Shown: piece by piece, positions 25,281 through 34,289 of the stretch | How positions within the stretch are numbered: position 1 is the stretch's first letter | Layout of the letters: every line of letters begins with the position of its first letter | Assembly: GCA_964523105.1 (NCBI GenBank) | Contig: CAZFZN010000032.1 | Coordinates: forward strand, 26,528-90,527 | From: V1-33 sp964523105 | GTDB lineage: Bacteria > Verrucomicrobiota > Verrucomicrobiia > Verrucomicrobiales > V1-33 | Direction of reading: 5' to 3' | Length of the DNA stretch: 64,000 bases | Translations under genes and position numbers: made by a program | The notes under the pieces: model-generated | The model's database searches: none | What the model was told of the DNA's origin: nothing | Seen by the model: the letters and a program-made list of their open reading frames with translations, nothing else

Positions 25281-26423
25281 GAACGCCCCCGGCCGCTTCA
25301 CCCGCAGATCGCCCACACTCAGGCAGGTGATGGCGAACGGGAACTCCGGCAGCAGCGGCTCCCAGTCGCGCACCGACACGTCGCTGAGAATGAAAACCCG
25401 CGTGTGGCGCTCCACAAAACTGAGCGCGCGGAGGAGATTCACGGCGTCGCGCTCGCCGTTGCGGCGCGCGGCGGCCAAAAGATAGAGTGCGTCCTCGATT
25501 TGCGGCGGCGTGGACACGGGCACCGCCTGCCAGTCGGTGAAGGACGCCATGAGGTCCATGGGAATGCAGTTGTCGCGGCAGTGCATGAGCAGACCGCAGA
25601 GCAGTTCCATGGCGCTCTCGAACGCGTCCCCGCGCTCGCCGGTTTGCCGGCCAGGAAAGATACTGTGGAAGACGACGAAGAATTTTTCGGGCAGCGGGCG
25701 GTCGAACTGCCGCACCATGAACCGTCCGCTGCGGGCGATGCTGGGCCAGTGCAGCAGCTTGAGCCGGTCGCCGGGTTGAAAACCGCGCACCCCGTGGAAG
25801 TCGCCCATCCAGTCGCGGTGCGTGCTCTCGGATTCCTCGGTATCGATCATCGCGGAATCCGTCGCATCCTCCAGCGCGCGCGGGGTCACGGGCCGGGGGA
25901 AGACCGTGACGTCGATGGTATCGCGCAGTTCCCTGCGGCTGCGCCACAGTCCGAGAGGAAAGGTGGAACTCAGCAGCGAGCGCACGCGCTGGGCCGTGCC
26001 GCGCCGCATCAGCCGTGTTGTCAGGGTGCGCACCACGCGGCCGCCGCCGCTGCGCAGCCACCGCGCCGTCAGCCCGCGCTCCGCGGGACCCGCGATGCCG
26101 TCCTCAAGTTCCACCGCCACGCTGTCGAGGTGCGGTTTGTCATTCACCAGTTCCAGGTCCATGGGAAACAACTGCCCCGCGAAACAGGTCTCCGGCAGCT
26201 TCCGCTCCACGCGCAGCCCGCGGAGATTGCGGCGCGCCAGCGGCCATGTCAGCGGCAGCAGCAGCATGCCGAGCAGGCCCAGTCGCACGGCGTTGGGTTC
26301 GGGAATCACCGCACCCGCCACCGTGACGGTCAACGAGAGCAGCAGCAGTCCCGCCCCGCGGCCCGTGAGCCGCGTGCCGTCGCGTGGTTTGTCGCGGTCG
26401 CGCGCCATGCCGCGGCCTGGCAC
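25257..26423 (-). CDS. DUF58 domain membrane protein (second of three)
   Basis: 388 aa (383 if the ATG at 26408 is used). Two N-terminal helices (GAGLLLLSLTVTVAGAVIP; LRLGLLGMLLLPLTWP region) are followed by a beta domain and the DUF58 core GVRGFQPGDRLKLLHWPSIARSG near residues 210-230. This is the long, membrane-anchored DUF58 class that pairs with TgpA-type transglutaminases, unlike the soluble versions at 15128 and 34290. VWA MIDAS residues are poorly kept (FVVFHSIFPG). The divergent gene at 26514 leaves only 90 bases for two promoters. Confidence 0.85.
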   Translation of the reverse strand: MPGRGMARDRDKPRDGTRLTGRGAGLLLLSLTVTVAGAVIPEPNAVRLGLLGMLLLPLTWPLARRNLRGLRVERKLPETCFAGQLFPMDLELVNDKPHLDSVAVELEDGIAGPAERGLTARWLRSGGGRVVRTLTTRLMRRGTAQRVRSLLSSTFPLGLWRSRRELRDTIDVTVFPRPVTPRALEDATDSAMIDTEESESTHRDWMGDFHGVRGFQPGDRLKLLHWPSIARSGRFMVRQFDRPLPEKFFVVFHSIFPGRQTGERGDAFESAMELLCGLLMHCRDNCIPMDLMASFTDWQAVPVSTPPQIEDALYLLAAARRNGERDAVNLLRALSFVERHTRVFILSDVSVRDWEPLLPEFPFAITCLSVGDLRVKRPGAFRSMKAEV

Positions 26424-26513
26424 AATCGCCCCGGCCTCACAACGGGCATTTGAGAATCTGTCGCCCGTTTCCGGCGGTTGTCGCGGCGGCCGGGCGGTTC
26501 CAGACTGCGGCCG

Positions 26514-27914
26514 ATGAAAACCGCTGCACTTCTCCTCTTCACCGCCACCCTGTCAGTCTCTGCGGCGGATTACGTGATCGTTGTCTCACAGCGCACCGCC
26601 TCCGACGCCGCATGGCAGCCGGTGGTGGAGAAGCTGAAAATCAAACACGCCGCGCAGACGGTGACTTTCAATAAGGCGGCGGAGGAAGTGCTGCCGGCGC
26701 TGCAAAAAGAGATGCCGCGCTACACCTGTTTTGTCGCGACGCGCGAAGAGGCGACGCGGGAATTCGTGCACCGCGTGCACCGCCTGACCCGCCGGCTCGA
26801 CGCCGATCCCTTCACCGACACCCGCTGGGGCATTCTCACCGGTTTCGATGCGGCGAATGCCCTGGCCATCGCCGGCGAGGAGAAACCGTTGACCATCCAC
26901 AAGGCCGGCAGCGGCACTGAACTGGCGATGGACCGCATCGAGTCCGGCACATGGTACTGCGAACTGCGCAAAGGCCACATGGTGCAGCAGGAAAAAGGCG
27001 GCTCCGCGGAGGAAAAGAAAGTGGAGCCCGACACGACGAAGGCGCTGGTGGACCTCATGAATGCCGCGCCGGATTTGTGGGTCACGTCCGGCCACGCCAC
27101 GGAGCGCGACTGGATGATCGGATTCCGCTACCGCAACGGATTCTGGAAGAGCAAAGCCGGACGGCTTTTCGGCGAAGACACGAAAGGCGCGACCTTCGAT
27201 GTGAACAGTCCGAATCCCAAAGTTTATCTGCCTGTCGGCAACTGCCTCATGGGCCACATCGACGGCCCCGACGCGATGGCGCTGGCCTTCATGAAGAGCG
27301 CCGCGGTGCGCCAAATGGCCGGCTATGTGCTCCCGACGTGGTACGGTTATCAGGGCTGGGGCCTGCTGGACTATTTCGTCGAACAACCGGGCCGCTACAC
27401 CCTCACGGAAGCCTTTCACGCCAACAACCTCGCGCTGGTGCACCGGTTAATGACGCAGTTTCCCGGCGCGGAGAAAGTCGAATCCGTGGACGAAATGGGC
27501 CGCCCGCCGCGCGGCACGGAACTGCCCGCGCCGGCCGGCAAACTGACGCGTCAGGACCTGCACGGACTGCTCTTCGACCGGGACAACGTCGCCTTCTACG
27601 GCGATCCCGCGTGGGAGGCGCGCATGGCTCCCGGCAAACTGAACTGGGAACAGAAACTGACGGAGGAGAGCGGCACCTTCACCCTGACACTCACACCCCT
27701 CGCCGGCGCGGAGACATGGAAGCCGGTGAACACAAACGGTTCCCAGCGCGGCGGACGCCCTGTGGTGCAGTTTCTGCCCCGCAGGATTCAGCCGGAGAAC
27801 GTCAAGGTTATCGACGGCGCGGACTTGAACCCGGTAATCACGGATGACTTCATTCTCGTGCCGCTGCCGCAGGATTCGGCCGCGCCCGTGACGGTGCGTT
27901 TTCGTGCAGAGTAG
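26514..27914 (+). CDS. Secreted protein with clan CD-like His/Cys pair (possible C25-type peptidase)
   Basis: 466 aa. The start at 26514 gives a clean signal peptide, KTAALLLFTATLSVSA. No family is certain. In the middle, LWVTSGHATERD (His) is followed ~75 residues later by LPVGNCLMGHIDGPDAMALA (Cys), then AGYVLPTWYGYQGWG. A His in a G-H motif followed by a Cys after a hydrophobic strand is the dyad of clan CD peptidases (caspases, gingipains), and the 'A-x-M-A-G-Y' region resembles C25 proteins. The C-terminal 100 residues look like a beta-sandwich. It is periplasmic or secreted. Protease activity is inferred from the motif only. It is divergent from the DUF58 gene. Confidence 0.55.
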   Translation: MKTAALLLFTATLSVSAADYVIVVSQRTASDAAWQPVVEKLKIKHAAQTVTFNKAAEEVLPALQKEMPRYTCFVATREEATREFVHRVHRLTRRLDADPFTDTRWGILTGFDAANALAIAGEEKPLTIHKAGSGTELAMDRIESGTWYCELRKGHMVQQEKGGSAEEKKVEPDTTKALVDLMNAAPDLWVTSGHATERDWMIGFRYRNGFWKSKAGRLFGEDTKGATFDVNSPNPKVYLPVGNCLMGHIDGPDAMALAFMKSAAVRQMAGYVLPTWYGYQGWGLLDYFVEQPGRYTLTEAFHANNLALVHRLMTQFPGAEKVESVDEMGRPPRGTELPAPAGKLTRQDLHGLLFDRDNVAFYGDPAWEARMAPGKLNWEQKLTEESGTFTLTLTPLAGAETWKPVNTNGSQRGGRPVVQFLPRRIQPENVKVIDGADLNPVITDDFILVPLPQDSAAPVTVRFRAE

Positions 27915-27961
27915 CAACCGCCCGGACGACGGGAAGGCGGTGAAAAGATTCCAGATTTTTC

Positions 27962-27977
27962 TGGCATGAAACTCGCT
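27962..27977 (+). promoter_or_regulatory. Sigma-54-type -24/-12 promoter of the PEP-CTERM gene
   Basis: TGGCATGAAACTCGCT fits the RpoN consensus TGGCAC-N5-TTGCW with GG and GC at the correct 10-base separation. The deviations are T for C at -22 and C for T before the final GC. It is 60 bases before the ATG at 28037, inside a 122-base gap. Many PEP-CTERM genes elsewhere have sigma-54 promoters linked to the PrsK/PrsR two-component system. Confidence 0.5.
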
Positions 27978-28036
27978 GCGTGCTGTAATCCGCTTTCGAT
28001 TCAGACATCTTGCCGCTTCCACCACACCCGACACCC

Positions 28037-28720
28037 ATGAACTATACCAACTGCTCCATCGCCGCCGCCGTGATCCTCGCCGCCGCTGTCCCGGCGCACG
28101 CGACACTCGCCACATGGCAGGCTGAGGTCGGTGCCGGCACCGCCCCGGCTGTCACCCTTTTTTCCACCGTGAGTGGAGCCACCCCTCAGTCGATCAACGT
28201 TGGTTCCCTGTCCGGGGACCGCGCCTTTGAATTCATCTACAATGCCGGAACCGGTGTCCCGTCGCAGGCGCTCCTGGGCAGCCAGGACGCTGCCTCCGGA
28301 AGCCAGGGACTCAAGGTGGACCAGTGGAATGCCAGCGGCGTCTATGGCGTGACCGATTTCGGTGTCGCTGACCACTACTCGTCAGCCTCCACCCTGACAA
28401 ATCAGGACGTGCACATCATCTATTCTTCAGATGGAGTGGACACGCACATGTATCTGAACGGCGCTCTCGCGTTTACCTACATCGGTGTGGACCTCACCGT
28501 CACCGGATTGGCCGGTATCGGTGCCGCTGATAATTCCACCCACACTGCATTCTTCGACCAGCTTCAGGGCAGCATTTTCGGATTCGCCAGTTACGACTCG
28601 GCGCTGAGTGCCGCCGAAGTGGGCGCTCATTACAATGCCTTCGTCATCCCGGAGCCGGGGGTGGCCGGATTGGCGATGCTCGCCGGATTTACCTGGCTGG
28701 CCCGCCGCCGGAGCCGGTAA
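28037..28720 (+). CDS. LamG-like protein with PEP-CTERM sorting signal
   Basis: 227 aa from the ATG at 28037. Signal peptide YTNCSIAAAVILAAAVPAHA, then a ~180-residue concanavalin-like (LamG/Laminin_G_3) domain, with DVHIIYSSDGVDTHMYLNGA and FGFASYDSALSAAEVGAHY, the typical final strand. The C-terminus VIPEPGVAGLAMLAGFTWLA plus RRRSR is a complete PEP-CTERM signal (PEP motif, helix, Arg cluster) recognised by exosortase. The protein is therefore processed and exported, often into exopolysaccharide or biofilm. No exosortase gene is in the window. Its 3' end overlaps that of the convergent VWA gene by 32 bases. Confidence 0.9.
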   Translation: MNYTNCSIAAAVILAAAVPAHATLATWQAEVGAGTAPAVTLFSTVSGATPQSINVGSLSGDRAFEFIYNAGTGVPSQALLGSQDAASGSQGLKVDQWNASGVYGVTDFGVADHYSSASTLTNQDVHIIYSSDGVDTHMYLNGALAFTYIGVDLTVTGLAGIGAADNSTHTAFFDQLQGSIFGFASYDSALSAAEVGAHYNAFVIPEPGVAGLAMLAGFTWLARRRSR

Positions 28721-30536
28721 TGTGGTGCGCCCCGGCCCTCGCTGCCGCCAGTCGCCGCCGTTCGGGGCGGTGAATGAAATACCATGACGCCGCGAGCACG
28801 GCGAGCAGCGCGCCCAGCCACGCGCGCCATGCGCCGTCGGCCCGGCTGTGTTTCGTGATCAGCGCCGCCTCCACGCCCTCCAGATCCTGACGACTCACCG
28901 CATCGGTGAAATCCGCCTCGCGCACATCGGCGAAATGACTGCCCGCCATCAGCAGCAGGCGGCCGCCCTGACGCACTTCGATCAGCGCCGGCATCTCCGG
29001 TGCCGTGAGGAGCGGCGCCTGCGCGGGCGGCACCGTGACACTGCCGTCTCCGTCCGCGCCTTTCCATGTCAGAGTGACCGGGGAGGCCGCAGCATCGGTC
29101 TCCACCGGGCAGCGCAGTCGCTGATTGCACTCCACGTTGCGCCATTCCTCACGCACGGTGCGGCTGCGCACGACTTCCAAGAACCGGTGCAGGCCCAGCA
29201 CGAAGGCCGGCAGGCGGCGGGCATTGGACTGTTGCAGGTCGAAATTGAAGCAGAGCATCCGCCGGTCCTCTTTGCCGCGCAGAAAAACCACGGGGCGCTC
29301 ACCGATCCATACGACCGGTTCGTCGCCCTCGCGCGGCGGAATTCCGAGGCTGTCGGCGGCCATCAAAGGATGCCAGTCGAGATGGTCCGCCAAAGGATGG
29401 CGCTCCTGAATGAGCGTGCCTTTGAGCACGGGCGCATCCGGCCGGGGATCGCGCACAAAGACGCAGGCGGGTTTGTCAGGCAAGGCCGGGTCCAGCGGAT
29501 TGTAATGCACCACGAGCACATCCGCCGCAGCGCGGTCCGCCGTGACCGTTACCCCGGGCATGGCGCCGAACAGTTTCGCGTAATGCTGCTCGTCGGCGGG
29601 CAGCGTCAATTCATCCGCGGGAAGGACGACGGTGATCTGACGAGGTTTCGGGCGCACGATCACGGCGGCGTCGTCCGCGGTGAATTTGTCAGGATCAAGC
29701 CGCACCGTGAGCTCCGTTTGCCCGTCGGCGAACGCCCCCTGCAGCGCCTGCATGCCGCCCGGAGACAATGTCACAGACTGCTTTGCGGAAACCGCTCCCC
29801 CGGACTCGATCCACCATTCGCGCGACTGCGGTGCCGTTCCGAAATTCCGCAGCACGGCGCGCCAGACCGTGCGGCCCTCCACTTCCTCCACGGTCACGCC
29901 GGCGAGCCCCGCATTCTCCTCCGGCGCGCCCACGGCAACCAGCCGTGCGCCCAGCGGCAGATCCTTCACCTCGTGGTCCGTGACGAAGAGCACCGTGCCC
30001 TCGCGTCCTGCCAGACTGCGCGCCAGCCGCAGCGCCGGCCCCGGATCATGCGTGCCGCCGCCCGGTTTCCATTTCGCCGCCGCCTCCATGAGTTCCTTCA
30101 CCGAGCCGCCGTGATAGAGATGACCGGAATCCCGCCTCGAATCGAGCAGATAGAATTCCGTGTGCGCCGTGGCCCTGGCCAGCCGCTCCAGCACGGCGGG
30201 CAGTTCCCGCTCCATGCGTCCGCGGCTCACGCTCATGCCCGCCGAGCCGTCCAGCACGGCCACGATCTGCTGCACGCTGTTGCGTTCCATCCAGCGCGGC
30301 TCCGCCAGCAGCCATGTCAGGATCAATACCGCCAGCAGCTGCAGCCACAGGGGAATGGATGGCCGCAGCCGCTCGAACCGGCTCCCGCCCTCGCTTTCCC
30401 GCTGCAGCTGCTGCAGCAAAAACAGCGTGCTCACCACCGCCTGTTTCGAACGCCGCTGCAGAAAATGAATCGCCAGCACCGCCGGAATGCCGAGCAGCGC
30501 AAGGAAGCCGAGCGGATTGCCAAAACTCAAACCCAT
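28689..30536 (-). CDS. BatA/VWA membrane protein (third set)
   Basis: 615 aa. BatA-type anchor: GNPLGFLALLGIPAVLAIHF, then LWLQLLAVLILTWLLAEP. A VWA domain starts at IVAVLDGSAGMSVSRG near residue 92, with MIDAS D-G-S-A-G, where the second Ser of DxSxS is replaced by Gly. A beta domain and a glutamine-amidotransferase-like Rossmann region (DVLVVHYNPLDPALPDKP) follow, then a C-terminal helix near residue 575 with a basic tail. This is the same design as the 12187-15084 protein without PA14. It lies downstream of a DUF1826-like gene with an 84-base gap holding a small GCTCCG/CGGAGC hairpin (30546-30560). Confidence 0.85.
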   Translation of the reverse strand: MGLSFGNPLGFLALLGIPAVLAIHFLQRRSKQAVVSTLFLLQQLQRESEGGSRFERLRPSIPLWLQLLAVLILTWLLAEPRWMERNSVQQIVAVLDGSAGMSVSRGRMERELPAVLERLARATAHTEFYLLDSRRDSGHLYHGGSVKELMEAAAKWKPGGGTHDPGPALRLARSLAGREGTVLFVTDHEVKDLPLGARLVAVGAPEENAGLAGVTVEEVEGRTVWRAVLRNFGTAPQSREWWIESGGAVSAKQSVTLSPGGMQALQGAFADGQTELTVRLDPDKFTADDAAVIVRPKPRQITVVLPADELTLPADEQHYAKLFGAMPGVTVTADRAAADVLVVHYNPLDPALPDKPACVFVRDPRPDAPVLKGTLIQERHPLADHLDWHPLMAADSLGIPPREGDEPVVWIGERPVVFLRGKEDRRMLCFNFDLQQSNARRLPAFVLGLHRFLEVVRSRTVREEWRNVECNQRLRCPVETDAAASPVTLTWKGADGDGSVTVPPAQAPLLTAPEMPALIEVRQGGRLLLMAGSHFADVREADFTDAVSRQDLEGVEAALITKHSRADGAWRAWLGALLAVLAASWYFIHRPERRRLAAARAGAHHITGSGGGPAR

Positions 30537-30620
30537 GGCTCCACCGCTCCGTCGCGGAGCGCCTCCGTTGGAATCCAGGTGATCTTCATGCCGCGCGCTA
30601 TCACCGGATTTCGCCCCGCA

Positions 30621-31322
30621 TCAACTGATCAACAGCAGCCGCACCTCCTCCGTCTCCGGCGCCCGGTGAATGCATGGCGGCACCGGACTCCCCGGCCACT
30701 CCGTCGCGATCCGCCACAGGTTCCCTGCGCCAAAAGAGAACGGCTTCGCCTCCGGTGCTGGCGCATAGTGCAGGTCATAGCAGTTCTCGTTTAGAAAATC
30801 GAGAAACTCCGCGTCATCCTCTCCGCCGTACAGTTCCAGCAATGCGGCGCGCGTCTCCGGCACATCCACCCGTCGCCGCGCCTCATCGTGGCGCAGCCCT
30901 TCGCTCGGCGGGCCGTGGTAAGTGCAGAGCCACGTATCCGCCTCCACCGGGGCACTGTCCACGTGCCAGGAATACACATCCGTTGCCACCGGACCGCCGC
31001 GCCCGTCCCGATTTCCGCAATAGATGGCATTCAACACCGGCTCCAGTTCCAGTTCCCGCAGCCGCCGCAGGTCTTCCAGCATCACTTCAATCGCCACCCG
31101 CCCCGCCGCGCTTGCCGGCAGACTCTCCAGTCGCTCGTCTTCCAGAACCACAATGCCTTCGCCCGCGCCCAGCAGTTTCACCACCTCGCCGAAATCCCCC
31201 GGCAGCGTCCGCGGCCAGCAAAGCGCATTCACGCCGTCAGCGAATGGCGTCGCCACCAGTTCGCGAAAACTGCTTACCGTCCTGATGCAGGGATAACCGC
31301 CAGGCGATGTCAAAGGATTCAT
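30621..31322 (-). CDS. DUF1826-like protein (possible Fe(II) oxygenase fold)
   Basis: 233 aa from the ATG at 31322, 14 bases after the flavin-reductase stop. It resembles DUF1826 proteins: VNALCWPRTLPGDFGEVV at the N-terminus, YSWHVDSAPVEADTWLCTYH near residue 115 and PCIHRAPETEEVRLLLIS at the C-terminus. The H-x-D and distal H-R pattern is that of a double-stranded beta-helix metal site (2-oxoglutarate oxygenase type). The DUF1826 assignment is from remembered pattern, not a search. An insert of ~40 residues (ETRAALLELYGGEDDAEFLD) is longer than I expect. Substrate unknown. Confidence 0.5.
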   Translation of the reverse strand: MNPLTSPGGYPCIRTVSSFRELVATPFADGVNALCWPRTLPGDFGEVVKLLGAGEGIVVLEDERLESLPASAAGRVAIEVMLEDLRRLRELELEPVLNAIYCGNRDGRGGPVATDVYSWHVDSAPVEADTWLCTYHGPPSEGLRHDEARRRVDVPETRAALLELYGGEDDAEFLDFLNENCYDLHYAPAPEAKPFSFGAGNLWRIATEWPGSPVPPCIHRAPETEEVRLLLIS

Positions 31323-31336
31323 GTCCGCAGCGCGCT

Positions 31337-32449
31337 TCACGCTTTGGCATAGAATGGAAAATCCGTGTAACCCTCCGCCGTGGGTGCCGACCACACCTTT
31401 ACGTCCGCCGGCGGATTGAGCGGCCATCCGTTCGCGAATCGCTCCACCAGATCCGGATTACTGAGGAAAGGACGTCCAAACGCGATCAGGTCCGCATCGC
31501 CCGCGGCAATCGCCGCCTCCCCCGTCGCCTGCGTGTAGCCGCAGTTGCCCATCAGCGGCCCGTCGAACACCGCGCGAAATTCCGCCAGTGTCATCGGCTC
31601 GACCTGTTTATGAAATCCAAACGCCAGCCCGTCCACCACATGAAGGTAAGCCAGCCCATAGCGGTTCAACTGCGCCGCCGCATAGGTGAACGTCTCGCGG
31701 AAATCCGGCGCGCCCATGTCGTTGAAGTTCCCGTTCGGCGACAACCGCACGCCCACGCGGTCCGCCGGCCACACCGTGAGCACCGCCTCCGTCACTTCCT
31801 TCAGAAAGCGATACCGGTTCTCCACGCTCCCGCCGTACTGGTCCGTCCGGTGATTCGTCTTCGAGTCGAGGAACTGATTGATCAGGTAGCCATTGGCCGC
31901 GTGAATCTCCACGCCGTCGAACCCCGCGGCTTTAGCCCGCTCCGCCGCACGGCGGTAGTCCTCCACCACCCCTGGAATCTCCGACGTCTCCAGCGCTCGC
32001 GGCACTTCATGAGGCTGCTTGCCGATGGGCGTGTGAATGGAGTCGCCATTGATCTTGATCGCCGACGCCGACACCGCCGGCTGTCCGCCGTGGAAAGCAC
32101 TGTGCGAAGCGCGCCCCAAATGCCAGAGCTGCAGGAAAAACGGCGTCCCGCGCTCCTTCATCGCCGCCACGATGTTCCTCCATCCCTCCTCCTGCGCGTC
32201 AGTGTAAATGCCAGGTGAATCCACCCACCCGTTCGCCTGCTCCGAAATCGTCGTCGCCTCACTGATGACCAGCCCCGCCGAAGCCCGCTGCGTATAATAC
32301 TCCCGCATCAAATCATTCGGCACCCGTTCCCGTCCCGCCCGCGCCCGCGTCAGCGGTGCCATTACCACACGGTTCCGCAGCGGAATCCCGCGGAGACTGA
32401 AGGGGGAGAGTAAACGAGGTGAGGAAGCGGTGGAGGTCGGAGTGGACAT
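31337..32449 (-). CDS. Old yellow enzyme family flavin oxidoreductase (alkene reductase)
   Basis: 370 aa from the ATG at 32449. FMN-barrel landmarks: LRNRVVMAPLTRARA, GLVISEATTISEQANGW, LWHLGRASH, FDGVEIHAANGYLINQFLD, YGGSVENRYRFLKEV and VGVRLSPNG. The H-A-A-N substrate pair places it with the NemA/xenobiotic-reductase group that reduces activated C=C bonds or nitro groups with NAD(P)H. The catalytic Tyr region is not exact. It is the upstream member of a pair with the DUF1826-like gene and is probably a general stress or detoxification enzyme. Confidence 0.92.
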   Translation of the reverse strand: MSTPTSTASSPRLLSPFSLRGIPLRNRVVMAPLTRARAGRERVPNDLMREYYTQRASAGLVISEATTISEQANGWVDSPGIYTDAQEEGWRNIVAAMKERGTPFFLQLWHLGRASHSAFHGGQPAVSASAIKINGDSIHTPIGKQPHEVPRALETSEIPGVVEDYRRAAERAKAAGFDGVEIHAANGYLINQFLDSKTNHRTDQYGGSVENRYRFLKEVTEAVLTVWPADRVGVRLSPNGNFNDMGAPDFRETFTYAAAQLNRYGLAYLHVVDGLAFGFHKQVEPMTLAEFRAVFDGPLMGNCGYTQATGEAAIAAGDADLIAFGRPFLSNPDLVERFANGWPLNPPADVKVWSAPTAEGYTDFPFYAKA

Positions 32450-32551
32450 AGGAAGATCGAATCGATGCACGCAGCTATTCGCTCCGCAGACAAGGACGGA
32501 TGCCGCCACCTGCAGATGATCGGAGGTGCCCTGCGACACCTCCCGCGTCGA

Positions 32552-33304
32552 TTATTCCTCCTCCCCGGTCTCCGACACCTCTTTCCGGGCCCCGGTCCAG
32601 CGCCGCCAGTATCGCGCCGCCATCCAGCATCCTAAAGCCCATGCGATGCCCGCCATCCACCCCGCCAGCACATCCGTCGGATAGTGGACTCCCAGGTAGA
32701 TCCGGCTGACGCCCACGAGAAACGTGAGGAGCATGGCGATGGTCAGGAAGTAGAGCTTCGCTCCGCGGCCGGGCACGACCTGCATGAGCAGTGTGCCGAG
32801 GGTCAGATAAACGATCGCGGAAAGCATGGCATGCCCGCTGGGGAAGCTCGGCGTGGTCACTTCCCGCAGATGGGGCACGATGTCGGGCCGGTCCCGGGCA
32901 ATCGCATACTTCAGAAGGGCCGCCACGCCCGCTCCGGTGATGATCGTCACCACGGTGAAAAGCATCAACCCATAGCGCCTCTGGAGCCACATAAATCCGA
33001 CCACGGCACTGACCATGAGAACCAAAACCACCGCTCCGCCCAGCGCCGTCAAATCCAGCCCCGCTTCGCGCAACCAGGGAGGCCCGATCGGCACCGCGGG
33101 ATCGTCCGCCCGCCGCAGATTCAGGAGAATCCATTCATCTATCTTCCGGGTCTCGCCCTCTTTCACTTCGTCCGTCAGTTCGATCACGGAGTAGATGCAA
33201 ATCAGGACGATCAGAGCCGCTATGAGCATGGCCACTTCCTTCCACTGCCAGCCGCGAATCCGGTTCAGTTGATTCCGCAGAAAGTGGGGCATGGGACGAT
33301 TCAT
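32552..33304 (-). CDS. PAP2-family membrane phosphatase
   Basis: 250 aa from the ATG at 33304. Six helices. The three phosphatase motifs are complete: KYAIARDRP (KX6RP), FPSGHA (PSGH) and SRIYLGVHYPTDVLAG (SRX5HX3D). Family members dephosphorylate undecaprenyl pyrophosphate, phosphatidate or similar lipids on the periplasmic side. The region TLTEEVKEG...LLNLRRADDPAVPIGP between the first two helices is typical. It lies between the YceI fusion and the flavin-reductase genes. Undecaprenyl-PP recycling is the most likely role, but unproven. Confidence 0.93.
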   Translation of the reverse strand: MNRPMPHFLRNQLNRIRGWQWKEVAMLIAALIVLICIYSVIELTDEVKEGETRKIDEWILLNLRRADDPAVPIGPPWLREAGLDLTALGGAVVLVLMVSAVVGFMWLQRRYGLMLFTVVTIITGAGVAALLKYAIARDRPDIVPHLREVTTPSFPSGHAMLSAIVYLTLGTLLMQVVPGRGAKLYFLTIAMLLTFLVGVSRIYLGVHYPTDVLAGWMAGIAWALGCWMAARYWRRWTGARKEVSETGEEE

Positions 33305-33367
33305 GGTGCGACCACTACACAAATCCGCGGCTTCGTCACCATGACGTTCCGGCAACTTCGGATTCTG

Positions 33368-34267
33368 TCATCTCTCCCGATCCGCATGAATCTTCAGATG
33401 CAGATGGATATGATCATTGACGATGTGTTTGCCGAGGAAGCGGAAGAGTTTTCCCGAGCCGTAGTGGCTGCCGTAATCCGTGCGGTCGAGCTCGAACTGC
33501 CCCTGCGCGGTGAGGCGGCTGGCGTCGTCGGTGGTGGCGATAAGGACGGGGAATTCCAGCGCGCGGGTGATGCCGCGAAGCGTGAAGGTGCCGCGCAGCC
33601 GGTGATTGGGCGTGCCGTCGGTGCAGTGGGAGATTCTCTCTGCGGCGGTGGCGGTGAATTCAGCGGTGGGGTGATGCGGCACGTCGAAGAAGTCGGCGGA
33701 GTGGAGATGCTCGATGAGCATCGCGTTGTAAGCGGGATCGGTGAGGTCTTCGCAGGCGATGCTCGTCATCTCCACGGTGAACCGGGCGGAAATGAGTTCG
33801 CCCTGACGAAGCATGATTTCGCCGGAGGCACACTTCACTGTGCCGCTGTGGTGATTGAATAAATTACGCCCGGTCCAGCGGATGACGCTTTGCGCCGCGT
33901 CGAGCCGGTAGGTGCCGTCGGGGACGGGAGGCTGCGGCAGTTGGCCGGTGCCTTCGACCGGCAGGCCGGCGGCCTGCCATTCCGCAAGCCCGCCATCGAA
34001 TGACTGCACCTGCATGTAGCCTGCGTCGCGGAGTTTTTCTGCGGCGGCCGCAGCGTCGAGCGATCCGCCGCCGGCGCCGTACACGACGACAGGGACGTCT
34101 TTGCCGGGCACGAGCGCCTGCACCTGCTCAGGGAAGGTCATTTCATAAGCGCAGGCATTGAGCGACCCGGGGATGCGGGTGGCGGCATGGACTTCCGGCG
34201 GCAGCACGTGAATGAGCCGGGGCGGAGGGCCGGTCTGGAGCAGGGTGTGGAGTTCGCGGGCGTTCAT
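33368..34267 (-). CDS. Rhodanese-YceI fusion protein
   Basis: 299 aa from the ATG at 34267. Residues ~1-105 are a rhodanese domain (TRIPGSLNACAYEMTF; VVVYGAGGGSLDAAAAAEKL; QSFDGGLAEWQAAGLPVEG). The active-site loop that normally reads C-x-x-G-x-R has Gly in place of the Cys, so sulfurtransferase activity is unlikely. Residues ~115-299 are a YceI lipocalin-like barrel (DGTYRLDAAQSVIRWTGRNL; GTFTLRGITRALEFPV). YceI proteins bind isoprenoid chains and are usually periplasmic. Here no signal peptide is visible, so it is probably cytoplasmic. It lies 22 bases after a DUF58 gene. Confidence 0.85.
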   Translation of the reverse strand: MNARELHTLLQTGPPPRLIHVLPPEVHAATRIPGSLNACAYEMTFPEQVQALVPGKDVPVVVYGAGGGSLDAAAAAEKLRDAGYMQVQSFDGGLAEWQAAGLPVEGTGQLPQPPVPDGTYRLDAAQSVIRWTGRNLFNHHSGTVKCASGEIMLRQGELISARFTVEMTSIACEDLTDPAYNAMLIEHLHSADFFDVPHHPTAEFTATAAERISHCTDGTPNHRLRGTFTLRGITRALEFPVLIATTDDASRLTAQGQFELDRTDYGSHYGSGKLFRFLGKHIVNDHIHLHLKIHADRER

Positions 34268-34289
34268 GGTGAATGGGAAACGGAATGAC

